A DNA stretch of 64,000 nucleotides, taken from positions 12,337,150 to 12,401,149 of the forward strand of contig OX442417.1 in the NCBI GenBank assembly GCA_949361645.1, read 5' to 3'. Of this stretch, positions 42,042-54,641 are shown one piece after another. Numbering within the stretch: position 1 is the stretch's first letter; each line of letters opens with the position of its first letter. The notes under the pieces are model-generated. The model saw only the letters and a list, made by a program, of their open reading frames with translations, made no database searches and was not told where the DNA came from. Made by a program: the position numbers and the translations under genes. The DNA comes from Spongilla lacustris (Eukaryota > Porifera > Demospongiae > Spongillida > Spongillidae).

Positions 42042-43163
42042 TATTCTGCTACATCAGCCCGCAATGCTGGCCAATAAAATCGTTGTAAGACCCGATCTGT
42101 TGTCTTATGCTTGCTCAAGTGGCCTGCCATCGGAATACTGTGAGCCAACTCCATCACCTTCTCACGACACTGTTTCGGTAGTACCAACTGTTCCCGAACA
42201 TCCACTCCATTTTCTCTTGTAGGGGCCATCACACGAAACAATAACCCCTCTTTCCACACAAAGCTCACCCGGCCATCACTCTCTCCCTTGTCAGCGGCCC
42301 TTCGAACAACGTCCAAGGTGGGATCCGTCCTTTGAAGAGTCCCCAAACCATCAGCTGACATCTCTGGTATCGTCTCAGATGAACTAGGGATATCCGCTTC
42401 TGCCTCCTTCACATGATTCTTTCTCCCTTCACGCCGCTGCCTTCTGGTGAGGTAAGGTTTTACCCTCTTTCCACCTTCCAAGACAGTCTCATCCAATGCT
42501 GAGCCCAGGTCCCAGACTTCTTTCGAATTATCCGTTACTTCTGGCAGGGGAGTTGGTCTTACTCCAGATTTCTGCTGCTTTTGATAGTCTGTTTCCTCTG
42601 TCAAGGCCTCCCTCTTGGCCCTGGAACGCGTGGTGACAGCCATGGCCGTTCCTGTTGACTGGGATCTCCAACCCCTTTGAATTAGTGTCCCCAGTGTAGG
42701 CATATCTGTTCCTAGGAGGACGTCAACTGGTAAATTACTGGATACAGCTGCCACTGTGGAGAACTCCTGGCCATCAACTTCAATGTACACTTTAGCCATG
42801 GGATACTCCGTGAAGTCTCCATGTGCACAGCGGACAACTGTGGACTCCTTTAAGAGTTCCTCTTTGCACACGAAACGGCTATGAACCATTGTCCTCGAGC
42901 AGCCAGTATCCAGTAGGATCTCTCCAGCCCGCTGTCCATTCACTGCCCCTGCTCGATACAAGCCTTCTTTCCACCTCCCACAAAACAGAGCGTTATTAGG
43001 ACATTGCCTTGACATATGCCCCTTTTTCCCGCAAGTATAACACTGTGGAACCCACTTTCCCTCTCTCTGCCCCTTCTTAATATCTAGTGGGAACCCCTTT
43101 TCACTAGGGAGTCGCTGGGTTGGCTCACTCCTTTTTAAACTTTCGTAGTGATCCCTCTGATCC
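42032..43163 (-). pseudogene. Gag end-protease-integrase finger of element 3
   Basis: Open from the gap edge. Gag zinc knuckle CYTCGKKGHMSRQC, protease LLDTGCSRTMV, a 150-residue charged linker (RRQRREGRKN), then the integrase HHCC finger (HSIPMAGHLSK ... EYCR). An in-frame TGA at 42032-42034 falls in the CxxC part; the frame continues past it (CETCPKTS) and then shifts to the integrase core frame. Most of Gag and the 5' LTR are in or beyond the gap. Confidence 0.85.
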
Positions 43164-43363
43164 NNNNNNNNNNNNNNNNNNNNNNNNNNNNNNNNNNNNN
43201 NNNNNNNNNNNNNNNNNNNNNNNNNNNNNNNNNNNNNNNNNNNNNNNNNNNNNNNNNNNNNNNNNNNNNNNNNNNNNNNNNNNNNNNNNNNNNNNNNNNN
43301 NNNNNNNNNNNNNNNNNNNNNNNNNNNNNNNNNNNNNNNNNNNNNNNNNNNNNNNNNNNNNNN
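43164..43363. other. assembly gap (200 N)
   Basis: Exactly 200 N. The right edge continues with intron sequence of gene C that matches 6820 onward, so the gap hides the 5' part of element 3 and its junction with gene C. Confidence 0.99.
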
Positions 43364-43531
43364 GAACTAAAAAACAAAAGACAATAAATGTACAAAAATG
43401 CAATTTAATTTCCTCTGTACATGGCAAAATAACTTAACCAATCCATTTTAATTTAATATTGAAATGTTGTACACAAAATGTAAATGGATTATGTAACCAC
43501 AAGGTACTGAAGTACATACACATGTACATAC

Positions 43532-45332
43532 CCTCAGTGGCAGATGTGGAAGTAGGACTGATGGTCACGTAGGCTGGGTAAATATTAAGAGGATAACAAG
43601 TGTAATGGAGTCACTGCAAATACTACATGTATGGCTAAATAACCTAACCAATCCGTTTTACTTTAATATTTAAATTGCTGTACACAACCCCCCCCCCCCC
43701 CCCCCCCCCCCCCCTAATGTAAATGGATTCTGTACCCACAGGTACTGAAGTACATACCCTCAGTGGCAGATGTGGAAGTAGGGACTGACGGTTTATGTAG
43801 GCTGGGTAAATATTAAGAGGATAACAAGTGTAATGGAGTCACTGCAAACACTTTCTTTTGCTTGTAGACAAATACAAATGAAGGAAGTACACTTCCAAGA
43901 CTCACGTTGCATTATACTACAAAATTTTGGTACACGATAGATGATATCATATAGTTTTATGTCAATCTGTACCATTAATATACTGATAATGTATGAGAAC
44001 AACTATTTCCTAATCTATGTAACATGTACATGTACGCAGAAAGATTGATTCATGTTTCCTTCCTGAAATGCAACTGAATGTTGATGACAAAATCAAAATC
44101 CTAATTACACATTACATGCAGAGCGTCATAAATAGCTTGAAGTCTGCACAATTGCAATTTTGTCTATGGCCATGTTGTGTACACATGCAATTAGGAATAG
44201 AAATTGTTAGCATTCATGTGAAACCACAGATGACAACAACAGAACAAACTAATTCATAATCTGCAAAACACTCCTTACATGTAACCTCTAGTGGCATATA
44301 GAACATTAAAAATTCGTTACACTATGGAGAAATCTGTGAATTTTTTAAGCAGCGATTATGAGTATCTAGCCACAGACAGATATTGTGGATGGTATAGAAA
44401 GGCCTGATATTTCGACAAGGCATGTTGGAAACTGGTTGCAAACATAAAAGCAATGCAGAAAAGAGATGTCTGGGTCTCAGTATCCATGCCTAAATTGTAC
44501 CTGTGCAGTTAGTCATGTCTGAAGCAAGTTGATAGCCAGTAAAGCAGGTACAGTAGTAGCCCGTAGGAGTATCCACACACATCTGGCTGCACCCTCCGTT
44601 TTTCATTGACATCTACGTGTAAATGGAAACATCACTAAAAGATGGAAACATGTGCACATCAATATGACGTACCAAGTGATACATGGAGGGCAATGGACTG
44701 TGATGTGAATTTTGATCCTAATCCTGATGTGAAGATATTGCTTGGTAGTGCTGATGGTGATCCACACATGTTCACGGTACTTATCATGGGTGAACCACTA
44801 GTACTGGCCACAATACTGTGCCCACTAGCTGATGATTGTATACATGCTGCAATGACATCATATACTTGTATCATGAATTGTTGAGACTGTGGTATTGAGA
44901 AATTGCTGCAAGAATAGTTGGACACAGGCTGAGGTATTGTACTATAATATGATCCAGACACCAGGCTGTAACTGCTACTATATCTAGTTGCTGGTCTATA
45001 TACACCAAGGTACACTGTGCTTGGTTGTCCACCAGTTCTTGTTGACCTGTAGTAACACAGGTTCCGTGTTGTAGCATTCCCGGGACACTGAGCTGGATTT
45101 GCTGTATTCACAATAAAACCAGTTTGTGTTGAGGATGTAAGCTGAGTGAGGTCATTTCCAAATGAACATGCAGTGCTTCCTTGTACTGCATGGGCACAGA
45201 AAGAATTAGAGAAACAGGTCAGTACAAATGTACAGGCAATGTTGTTTGCACACGTGTAGCAAGCAGTATATATATTTTCAAACACAACCCACCTGCAATC
45301 ACAACTAGTAATGAGAAATAATTGATCCACAT
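43532..45332 (-). pseudogene. third receptor copy (gene C), damaged
   Basis: Exons by homology: 45293-45332 (signal peptide), 44673-45185 (171-codon extracellular module, intact), 44501-44612 (EGF), 43758-43801 and 43532-43573 (two copies of the stalk exon). The EGF exon is 112 bp instead of 123: an 11-bp deletion removes the first Cys region and shifts the frame. One stalk exon has two extra bases. The second EGF, transmembrane and tail exons are not found in the window. If transcribed, the first two exons could still give a secreted module. Confidence 0.65.
43574..44500. other. introns of gene C with poly-C run
   Basis: Duplicated intron blocks around the stalk exons (43400-43660 and 43640-43880 resemble each other), with 27 C at 43688-43714. 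Otherwise collinear with 6994-8180, but the second EGF exon is missing. Confidence 0.5.
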
Positions 45333-46142
45333 TCTAAAGTGGCAATGGTAATTGACATATCTGCACGACAGGTACCACATTAGTTTGAAGGATTAGGATT
45401 ATGTTACTTTTAAAACTCTTTGGGCACCAAGTGTATGTTTTATATGCATGAGCTCCCGTGCATAAATGAATGCACACCTGGTGACTCCATTTTTGTAGAA
45501 AGGTGCAATGAGTTGAGAAGGAGGAGTACATATGCTACATAAACTAATTATGAGGAGGAAATTGTGCAGTACTTGGCTGGGTGAGGCATAGACATACTCG
45601 AGACATGTGCATACATGTAATTGTATTTCCAAATTTGGCACCCAAAGATGCACACACAAACTTCCTGCTATAAACCGCCGTTAGAATAACATGCATGGGT
45701 ACTGTAGAGTATAGAATATACCCGCGCGCATTGAAACAAAGGGGCGATCGAGGGAGGGGAGAGAGGAAGGGAGAGGTGAGCGAAGGATTCGTGGGGAGAG
45801 AGGAGGGAAGGAAGGAGGGAGAGAAGAGGGAAAGAGTGGATGGCAGAGAGGGGGAGGGACAGAGAAGGGATGACTGGGCGGTAAAGACTTAAAAGATCGA
45901 CAGAAGGGAGGGGAGCGAAGAAAGTGGAAGAGAGAATTAAAACAAGGGGATAGTGAGAGGTGAGAGATGGGTAAGAAAGCGTAAGAGGCAACACAGTTAT
46001 AGAAATTATGCGATCGCGCGAGTGTCTGTTAAATGTCCAGTGGTATGTATAAAAGAACATATACAATGTATACCCTACCTTTGGGCTTTGAATCTCGATA
46101 GTTCTAGCTTGAGTATCCAAGTGAATAACTAATACAGTGTAC
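45333..46142. repeat. upstream region of gene C, copy of 15515-16306
   Basis: Includes the shared promoter-like block, the purine-rich tract (about 45735-45960) and ends where similarity to the gene B flank stops (CTAATACAGTGTA). A few indels distinguish the copies. Confidence 0.65.
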
Positions 46143-46640
46143 TGTGCTATTGTTTACAGAGTTAGGAATGAGCATCCTCCGTGTGAGCGCTACCTTATAC
46201 GAAAAACAAAGTTTACCACAAATTGAATACCAGGGTGTTATCATGGAATCTGATCTATATATAAAAACATTCTCCATGAGAAACCTATAGTGGTACAATG
46301 GATTTGAAGGCAACTGTGGTGCAAAAAGGAGGGAAACAACTGAAACAAATGTATAGGCAAAATTCAATTGCTCCGCCCAAATTTAATTTGGCACCGTTTA
46401 TATACTGAATGGCCTTACCTAAAATCCAAAAAAAAATTTAATTTCATTTATAAGCAAGCAAACCATTTTTGGTAAATATATTGTGTCACAATAAAGGTTT
46501 TATTGTAGTACACACATCATCCATCGATTGCAAGATGCTTTCTTAGCTTGTGCCATCACCACGGTCCGTGTACTTTTCCACAATTTAATTTCTCCTATTT
46601 CTATTTATACACGGAGGGCCTTTTGGGCTCGATTGTCAAT
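46143..46640. other. unique AT-rich sequence, no gene
   Basis: Short frames only; nothing with recognisable motifs or splice context. Confidence 0.4.
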
Positions 46641-46689
46641 GTTGCACGTGATCGAATTCAATTTGTGGCCTAAATCCAGTGCGCCGCAA

Positions 46690-47600
46690 AGTATTGAAAA
46701 ATGAAAAATGAAGTACCGTCTTCTTTATCAATATAATGAAAAATGCTCCATCTGCAACGGAATAATGGTCTGGAAGCAGTACCGACCTGTCTCCAATGAC
46801 CAGAATCGACCGCTCTGCGCGGAACACGTACCCTGTAGGCGTGTGTTACCTATTTATAGCGTTCTGTATCGTGATGTTTACCTGATGCTACAAACAGTAT
46901 ACTAATTTAGAATGTGCGCGTGCGCTGGTGAAGATTAATAGTGTGTTTCTCTAGTCTTTACCCACCTATACTATCGCCAGTCAGCGTCCTGTTTAATGGC
47001 GTATGGAAACATGTGCATATGTGACCAAATGTTACAGTTTAGCCATAGATTAAACCTTATGGAACCCTTCCTCCTCATCCTCCCTCCCTCCCTCTTCCAC
47101 GTACTCCCTATCTACCCTTGCCTTTCTATAAAGTGTGTACAACAACAGCACTGATAATTCTAAGATGGTTGCACAAGGTCAGAGTACCTTATCAGGTTGC
47201 CATGGTAACTAATAAGAACAATATGAGGGAGTAGAAGGTCACATACATGTAGGTAACTTTTAATGGGCTTTGAATGGGTTGTCAACTGTTGTCATGCATC
47301 CTGTACTGCTTGCTTACTAATGTTGTAATTTCTTGCACAGCTCTCTAATGTGATGAATTTATTAGTGTGTATTTTCTGTCAAGGCACACGAGTTTAGTGC
47401 AAGAAGGCATGCATGCTGCATGCTGTGCATGTGATGTGTGGTGTATGTGCATGTATGTACATGTATGTTATTGTATGTATGTATGTATGTATGTATGTAT
47501 GTATGTATGTACGTACGTGTATTCATGCATACCTACATGTACACATCCATACATACACATAATAGCTGTATGTAAGTACATGTATTGCCATTTGTGCTAA
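46690..47600. repeat. left arm block A-B of a large inverted repeat
   Basis: Matches 49120-50150 in reverse complement (for example TTATCAGGTTGCCATGGTAA, and GGAATAATGGTCTGGAAGCA). It holds a TGTA microsatellite at 47450-47520. Confidence 0.75.
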
Positions 47601-47604
47601 ATAT

Positions 47605-47905
47605 AGTCGGTCCCACAGCCGATCTACCGCCACCTAGGTCATATTCCTGTGATATCCTGGGTCCCCACCCAGGTAGCTGTAGGTGCCTATTGCCTCCGGA
47701 TGCTATGGGCATGAGAGTTCTACTCTCACACCGATATAGGACCGACTACGTCAGCCCATAGCCTTATATCACAGCACACCCCGCCCACTGACACATGGGT
47801 GAGGCTGGCTAGGAGTCCCCTACCCGGGTAACCCAGGTATCCCGTTTGTTGTAGGCCTGTCATATGAGGCTATGGGAGCGACTAAATAAAATTTATACAT
47901 TGTAT
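47605..47905. repeat. about 300-bp insertion within the left arm
   Basis: GC-rich block starting near TAGTCGGTCCCACAGCC and ending GGGAGCGACTAAATAAAATT. It is absent from the matching point of the right arm (near 50830), so it is an insertion. Size and A-rich end suggest a SINE, but I cannot identify clear A and B boxes. Confidence 0.45.
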
Positions 47906-47912
47906 ACATGTA

Positions 47913-48600
47913 TTATAGGAATACAAGAAAACCTATTTAATCTACAATACCCACCAAACACTCCAAATGTAAAGGCAAAACACCTTAAGAGGATCACCAT
48001 TGCATTTGCTCTGACAAGGTTCAGACACTGACAGACAGAAACACACACACACACACACACACACACATAATTCATATAGTAACTGTCCACCTTATGAATG
48101 ATACTGTTGTACAGATTGTTCTGAATGCTCCCGCCACATGCCTCCCATGGTCCCCCCTTCTCAGATCACATGATGATTGGTGCCATGTCAACTGTGCACA
48201 CCAACTTCTAATAATAGTACATGATAGGCTTTACACATTTACCAGCAACAAACATACTCACCACAATCAGGCTTACAATTACTCACACTACTACAGCAAT
48301 CATAAACTACACACAAGGCTGGGCAGAGGGGGTCAATCTGGAGATACACCCACATCTCCTTATGGAAAAACCCCTGAGGAAAAACGTCTAGCAGGAAAAA
48401 ATCCACCATACATGTTGGAGAAAAAGCCTCTAACTAGCACTGCCCAGTAACATACAACTTAGAACACTTTCTACAAACAGTCCAACAGCTGCCACCTTCT
48501 CTGTGCCAGGGATCATCTGCCATCAGTCAAGGAATCTGCTCTTGTGATAAGACACATATGCCACCATTTGGCACCAAACAAAGAACAACCAAATAAAATA
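47913..48600. repeat. left arm block D of the inverted repeat
   Basis: Reverse complement of 50155-50820 (for example CACAAGGCTGGGCAGAGGGG). On the minus strand near 47985-48025 it reads LNLVRANAMVILLR, the C-terminal motif of the non-LTR reverse transcriptase family, next to an AC microsatellite. Confidence 0.7.
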
Positions 48601-49119
48601 GAATTACTGGTGCCTACAAGTGCTGTGTATGCACGAACGCTTAGACTGAACAACTGCCTCCAGCTACTGCTTTTACCTGGGCTGCCAGCTGCCACTTACA
48701 GCTGGCACCGCCAATAACCAAGCACAACCCCACCATTGTACACATACCATCCCCGGTCATTACCATGCGTACCGGCCCTACTTAGGTGGGAGCTCATTTT
48801 CTGTCTACTTTAATACTTTCAGATCACAAGAAAGTGTATATTTCTTCATTCAATAAATGGATGGTGTATAATAGCTGCTTCTCATCCTAGTTTTATAATT
48901 ATCCTAAGTTACCAATTTTCAGTTCCATGTACATCCCATATTCATTTGACAAAAACTGCTAAGACTGCAAGTCCCTTTGCGTGGAACATTATTTTTAACA
49001 GCACATGACATTGTAATTTGTTTTTGGGTTTACTACATGTAGTTTTTTTTTCCTTGTGATGAAGACAATGTCATCCTGACCCTGCCTGCATGCACACACA
49101 TAAAAGCTTAGGGTACTGG
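48601..49119. other. spacer between the arms
   Basis: No gene or repeat recognised apart from short AT-rich stretches. Confidence 0.4.
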
Positions 49120-50150
49120 TTTAAAGTAGATAAATTTTACTGATGTTAACCTGGTTAGTCAATTTCATACGAAAGAGGTGTATTACACTGTATGTATGCA
49201 TGCATCTGTCCATCCATTCACCCATCCACTTCACACAACACACACATGCATAAATACTGTACATATGTTCACAAATATACATACATATACATACATACAT
49301 ATATATATACATATACATACATACACACACATACACACACACATACATACATACACACATACTTACACACACATACATCACATATGCATCACATGCCTTC
49401 TTGCACTAAATATAATAAACTCGTGTGCCTTGACAGAAAATACTTACATACTAAAAATTAATCACATTAGAGAGCTGTACATGTTGCATGCAAGAAATGA
49501 CAACCGCATTAGTAAGCAGTACGGATACATGACATGAATTGGAACAGTTGACTACCCATTCAAAGCCCAGAGACAGATCATCTTTTCCACCATGTACTAA
49601 TGAAGTGAAGTTTTCTCACCCTATGAAAAGGTACGTCCACTCCCTCATATTGTTCTTATTAGTTACCATGGCAACCTGATAAGGTACTCTGACCTTGTAC
49701 AACCATCTTAGAATTATCAGTGCTATTGTTGTATGTACTATATACATATAGAAAGGCAGGGCTATATAGGAAGGGAGGGTGAGGAGGAAAGGTCATAAGG
49801 TGATTAATCTATGGCTAAAAAATCACATTTGGTCCCATATGCACATGTTTCCGTACGCCATTAAACAGGACGCTGATTGGCAATTGTATAGATGGGTAAA
49901 GACTTACTATTAATCTTTGACACCAACACACACACACATTCTAAATAGTATACTGTTTGTAGCATCAGGTACACACAACGATTATGACGATACAGAACAC
50001 AACAATGTATAAATAGGTACACATGCTTACAGGGCATATGTATTCCATGCAGAGGGGTCGATTCCGGACAATGGAGACAGGTCGGCACTGCTTCCAGACC
50101 ATTATTCCATTGCAGATGGAGCTCTGTTCATTATATTGATAAAGACGGCA
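49120..50150. repeat. right arm block B'-A'
   Basis: Inverted copy of 46690-47600, with a CA/TACA microsatellite at 49240-49380. Confidence 0.75.
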
Positions 50151-50154
50151 TTTT

Positions 50155-50820
50155 ATTTGGTTGTTCTTTGTTTGGTGCCAAATGGTGGCATATGTGTCTT
50201 AACACAAGAGCAGATTCCTTGACTGATGGCAAATGATCCCTGGCACAGAGGTGGCAGCTGTTGAACTGTTTGTAGAATGTATTTTAAGTTGTATGTGGCT
50301 GGGCAGTGCTACATGTAGTTAGAGGCTTTTCTCCTACATGTATGGTGGATTTTTTCTTGCTAGACGTTATTCCTCAGGGGGTTTTTCCATAAGGAGATGT
50401 GGGCTCATCTCCAGATTGAGCCCCCTGCCCAGCCTTGTGTGTAGTTTGTGATTGCTGTAATAGTATGGGTATTTGTAAGCCTGATTGTGGTGAGTATGTT
50501 TGTTGTTGGTACATGTGTAAAGCCTATCATGTACTATTATTAGAAGTTAGTGTGCACAGTTGGCATGGCACCAATCATCATGTGTTCTGAGAAGGGGGGG
50601 AGGGTATTTACCATGGAAGGCTTGTGGCAGGAGCATTCAGAACAATCTGTACAACAGTATCATTCATAAGGTGGACAGTTACTATATGAATTGTATGTGT
50701 GTGTTTCTGTCTGTCAGTGTCTGAACCTTGTCAGAGCAAATGCAATGGTGATCCTCTTAAGGTGTTTTGCCTTTACATTTGGAGTGTTTGGTGGGTATTG
50801 TAGATTAAATAGGTTTTCTT
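50155..50820. repeat. right arm block D'
   Basis: Inverted copy of 47913-48600. LNLVRANAMVILLR is encoded on the plus strand near 50712-50755. Confidence 0.7.
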
Positions 50821-50875
50821 AATAATTTTAACTGGCAAGTATTGGCACAGTACAAGCACTTACATACAGCTATTA

Positions 50876-51320
50876 TGTGTATGTATGGATGTATGTATGT
50901 CTGTACGTATGTATCCATGTATGTATGCATGGATGCATGCATGCATGCATGCATGCATGATGTATGTATGTATGTATGTATGTATGTATGTATGTATGTA
51001 TGTATGCGTGAATGTATGTATGTGTGCGTGAATGTATGTGTGTGCATGTATGTATGTGTATGTATGTATGTATGTATGTGTGCGTGTATGTATGTGTGTG
51101 CGTGTATGTAAGTATGTATGTATGTGTGTGTATGTATGTATGTATGTGTGTGTATGTATGTATGTGTGTGTGTATGTATGTGTGTGTATGTATGTATGTA
51201 TGTATGTGTGTATGTATGTATGTGTGTATGTATGTATGTATGTATGTATGTATGTATGTGTGCGTGTATGTATGTGTGTGCGTGTATGTATGTGTGTGCG
51301 TGTATGTAAGTATGTATGTA

Positions 51321-51351
<31 letters not shown>

Positions 51352-51488
51352 GTGTATGTATGTATGTGTGTGTGTGTGTATGTATGTATGTGTGTATGTA
51401 TGTATGTATGTATGTGTGTATGTATGTATGTGTGTATGTATGTATGTATGTATGTATGTATGTATGTATGTATGTATGTATGTATGTG
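50876..51488. repeat. TGTA/TGTG microsatellite, about 600 bp
   Basis: Nearly pure TGTATG and TGTGTG repeats. They produce long open frames of Tyr/Val/Cys on one strand and His/Ile/Thr on the other, which are not genes. Confidence 0.95.
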
Positions 51489-51779
51489 CATGGTAATGTA
51501 TGTCTAGATCTTATCAAGAGTTTATGTTCCATAGTAACATGTACTAAAATCAATTGCAAGATATAAATAAACTGGACAAATGATATGCAATATGAATGCT
51601 TCTGTACAGTATTACAGGATAACAATTAAATGTATGTGCGCAGTGTTTAGGGGCTGTTGACAGAACCAGGATTAGTACATAAATAATTTGACCTGAAGTA
51701 GGGCCCCATGGTTATAGTGTCCTCTGCTTAGGCACATCCTTGATATCTACTAACAAGTACCAGAAGAACAGGTCAGTTC

Positions 51780-52549
51780 CAGTGCATATTAATTACACTG
51801 CAAGCCAAGTACTGCAGGTTAACCAGTTAGTCCATTTCACAAGAAAGGGGTGTATTTGTTAGCATGCATGGATACACAATGTGTGCATGCATCCATCCAT
51901 CCATATTCATCCACCCACCTACACACATTTACATATAAATACGCATAGATACATACACACATACTACATACAACATACATAAACTGTGATGCATGCATGC
52001 CTTCTTGCGCTACATATAACATATACTCGTGTGCCTTGAAAGAAAATACTTATATCATTTCTTTTTAACATTAGAGAGCTGCGCATGTTGCATGCAAGAA
52101 ATGACAACATTAGTAAGTAGTACCGATACATGACAGTTGAGAATGAAAGACTCTATTCAAAGCCCAGAGACAGATCATCCTTTGCACCATGTACTGATGA
52201 AGTGCAGTTTTCTCACCCCATGAAAAGATACTTATATGATGTATCTACACTTCCACCTCCCTCCCTCTCATACAATGTATTGTTCTTATTAGTTACCATG
52301 GCAACTAGGTACAGCGCTTTGAACTTGTGCAACCACCTTAGAATTGTCAGTGCTGTTGTTGTACAGTTTTTAGATCTAGGTGGGAAAGCCGGCAGGGAGG
52401 GAGAGGGTGGGAGGGCGAGGAGGAAGTGTTCTGTAAGGTCATAAGGTGCATAGACTAAACTGTCACATTTGTCCGCAGTATCACATATGCACGTTTAGTT
52501 TGTATGCCATTAAATAGGATGCTGACCGGCGATTGAATATTTTAGCTAC
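51780..52549. repeat. third copy of block B'
   Basis: Direct repeat of 49140-49870 (TCAAAGCCCAGAGACAGATC, TTAGTTACCATGGCAAC). It is interrupted at 52556 by a poly-C-bordered element and resumes at 54235-54395 (ATACTGTTTGTAGCATCAGG). Confidence 0.7.
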
Positions 52550-52556
52550 ACTGTAC

Positions 52557-54234
52557 TAGGGGGGGGACTTATTACCCTTTTTTAAAAATTTCTTGTTTCT
52601 ACCACTCTGAAAATATGTACTGGGTCACACTGAATGTGAAAATAAATTTCAAAGAATTTTTAACCCCTCACAACCCCCCTGTATATACCCCTTGAAGTTC
52701 TTGCATATATCGTGAATGAATAAAACAGAGGACGGCATGAGTAGAAACAAGGTCTAAGGGGGGAAATGCCTTGGAGGTGTAGGCTACTTTAAATCAGGTG
52801 ATGTTACTCATGGTGTTTTGCCAAAAAAAAGACTGTAGCTTTTTGTGCATTAATACATGTACTTAGTTGAGCTATTTGTGATATATTGGCAACATCTACT
52901 AGTGCAATGTACTCCTGCTTTTCAATGGCTATATCTCTTGCCTGCTAGAACTGAATGCTTTAAGCTCCTAAATTTGGAAAAGGCTGCATTTAACTGTGCC
53001 ACTGATAGTCAATTATGCATTCTAGGTATGCTTTTGAAATGTGAAGGGGTATAGAAGCTATGTATTAATACTCTTATAAACCAGTTTTTCACATTCAGTG
53101 TGACACAGTACATATTATCAGAGTGGTAGAAAAGGAAAATAGAAAATAACACACATACCTAGTCTTATGTTACTGATGTTTTTATGTCATGGTGTGCTTA
53201 TCAACTCAATTGTCTCAAGTTTTTGGCTAGATTTTCATAGAAAGACTGCTCTTTTAAGAGAGGGAATGCATGCAGGTTCCCTGGACCAACATATGGGTAG
53301 ATTCTCTTGTTCTGTTATGTGAGGGTGTGCACTCAATACCTATACAGTTAAGTAATTTTGCACAACATGATTGCGCATACTGTTCAGGTATTAAAACCTC
53401 TGTGCTAAATAAAGTGTGCTCACAAAATGTAATATTGTGAGCTTCTATATGTAGCTGTGTGCATTATTCATTTAAACACCTGTAAGTTTTAGATAATGGG
53501 GAAGATTGCAGTTTTATAGAAAGGTGTGCTTTGCATCATCATATTGGATCATAGTGTGTGCTATTGCTAATGTTTCTGCTTTTACAGTTTGGTTCTTATA
53601 TGGTCATAGCATCTCAACAAAAGTTAGAAAGAGCACCAGTACATAATCTTGATGCTGACCAAAGTGTTGGCTTTATAAAATTTTAAGAGGATCAAAGCAG
53701 TGAATTACAGCTTCATCAACACAAGTTAAATGTATAATTGATAATACTGTTACCACGCAGGATGATACAAAGGATAATCAAAGGTAGCCAAAATTTGTAA
53801 AACCTGAATTGTGCCTCATGCTAAATTGCAAATCTAACTTGGATAGAACAATCTAGAGAAACTCGTTTACGCATGGGTGGACCGTATAAATGACTATCCT
53901 TGAACTTCTATGTTTCTTTCATTACGCAATTTATTATTATGCTCTTGCCAATGCCTAAATGAAAGAAAGATGTAAATTAAGGCAGTATATTACTAGTACA
54001 CATACCTAATTCCCTAGTTTATCTTTTACTGCTATATGGTGCCATAGGTGGTGCATGTATATACCTATGTACATGTATACATCCGTGTTTTGTAAAACTT
54101 CAAGGGTACTGTACAGGGGGGTTACTCTTAGTATATAAATTTAAAATACATGTTTTCCTATGTTTCTTAATGCCCTCCATATTCTGAGAGGGGTAGATAC
54201 CTAAGACCCCCCCCCCCCCCCCCCCCCCCCCCTA
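52557..54234. mobile_element. poly-C-bordered transposon-like element, copy 1
   Basis: Splits the block B'/A' repeat. The 7-bp direct repeat ACTGTAC flanks it (52550-52556 and 54235-54241). It starts TAGGGGGGGGACTTATTA and ends with 26 C and TA, giving short inverted ends. It contains a nested inverted pair (CTACCACTCTGAAAATATGT at about 52599 and its complement at about 53090). No transposase frame. A shorter inverted copy is at 60521-61685. Confidence 0.65.
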
Positions 54235-54641
54235 ACTGTACGTAAAGACTAGAGAAACGCACACTATTAATCTTCACAACACACACGCGCACACACATAT
54301 ACTGTTTGTAGCATCAGGTAAACACCACGATACAGAAAGCTATAAATAGGTAACACACGCCTACAGGACCGAATAGAAGTTAGCCTCACATTCCTCAGCC
54401 TCACATTCCAGCGGTTAGATCGTTATTTTGATAATGACCGGCCATAATCTAGCTATGAATAAAATTGAGGTCTTTTGGCAGAAACCAACTAAAATAACAT
54501 CTTTTTATTAAAGTAACAAATTCTAGACATAGCGATCCATCGAGCGTTTATGCTCATGTATACCTCCGAATTGCAATTTGGATATCACACATTTTCTACC
54601 TTCGTGTCTTACATATGCAAAATCACCACAACGCTGACTAT

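Larger units (their letters stand above)
39444..43163 (-). mobile_element. Gypsy element with IN before RT (Gmr1-like, element 3), partial
   Basis: Minus-strand element cut at its 5' end by the assembly gap. Domain order down the minus strand: zinc knuckle, protease, integrase, reverse transcriptase, RNase H. In ordinary Gypsy elements integrase is last; integrase before RT with Gypsy-type domains is the Gmr1 arrangement. There is a stop plus frameshift at 42.03 kb and a frameshift in RNase H at 39.7 kb, so this copy is inactive. Confidence 0.85.

Noticed and set aside
50805..51625. Long open frames of 150-250 codons on both strands
   Set aside because: They are translations of the TGTA/TGTG microsatellite (His/Ile/Thr or Tyr/Val/Cys repeats) and have no gene context.
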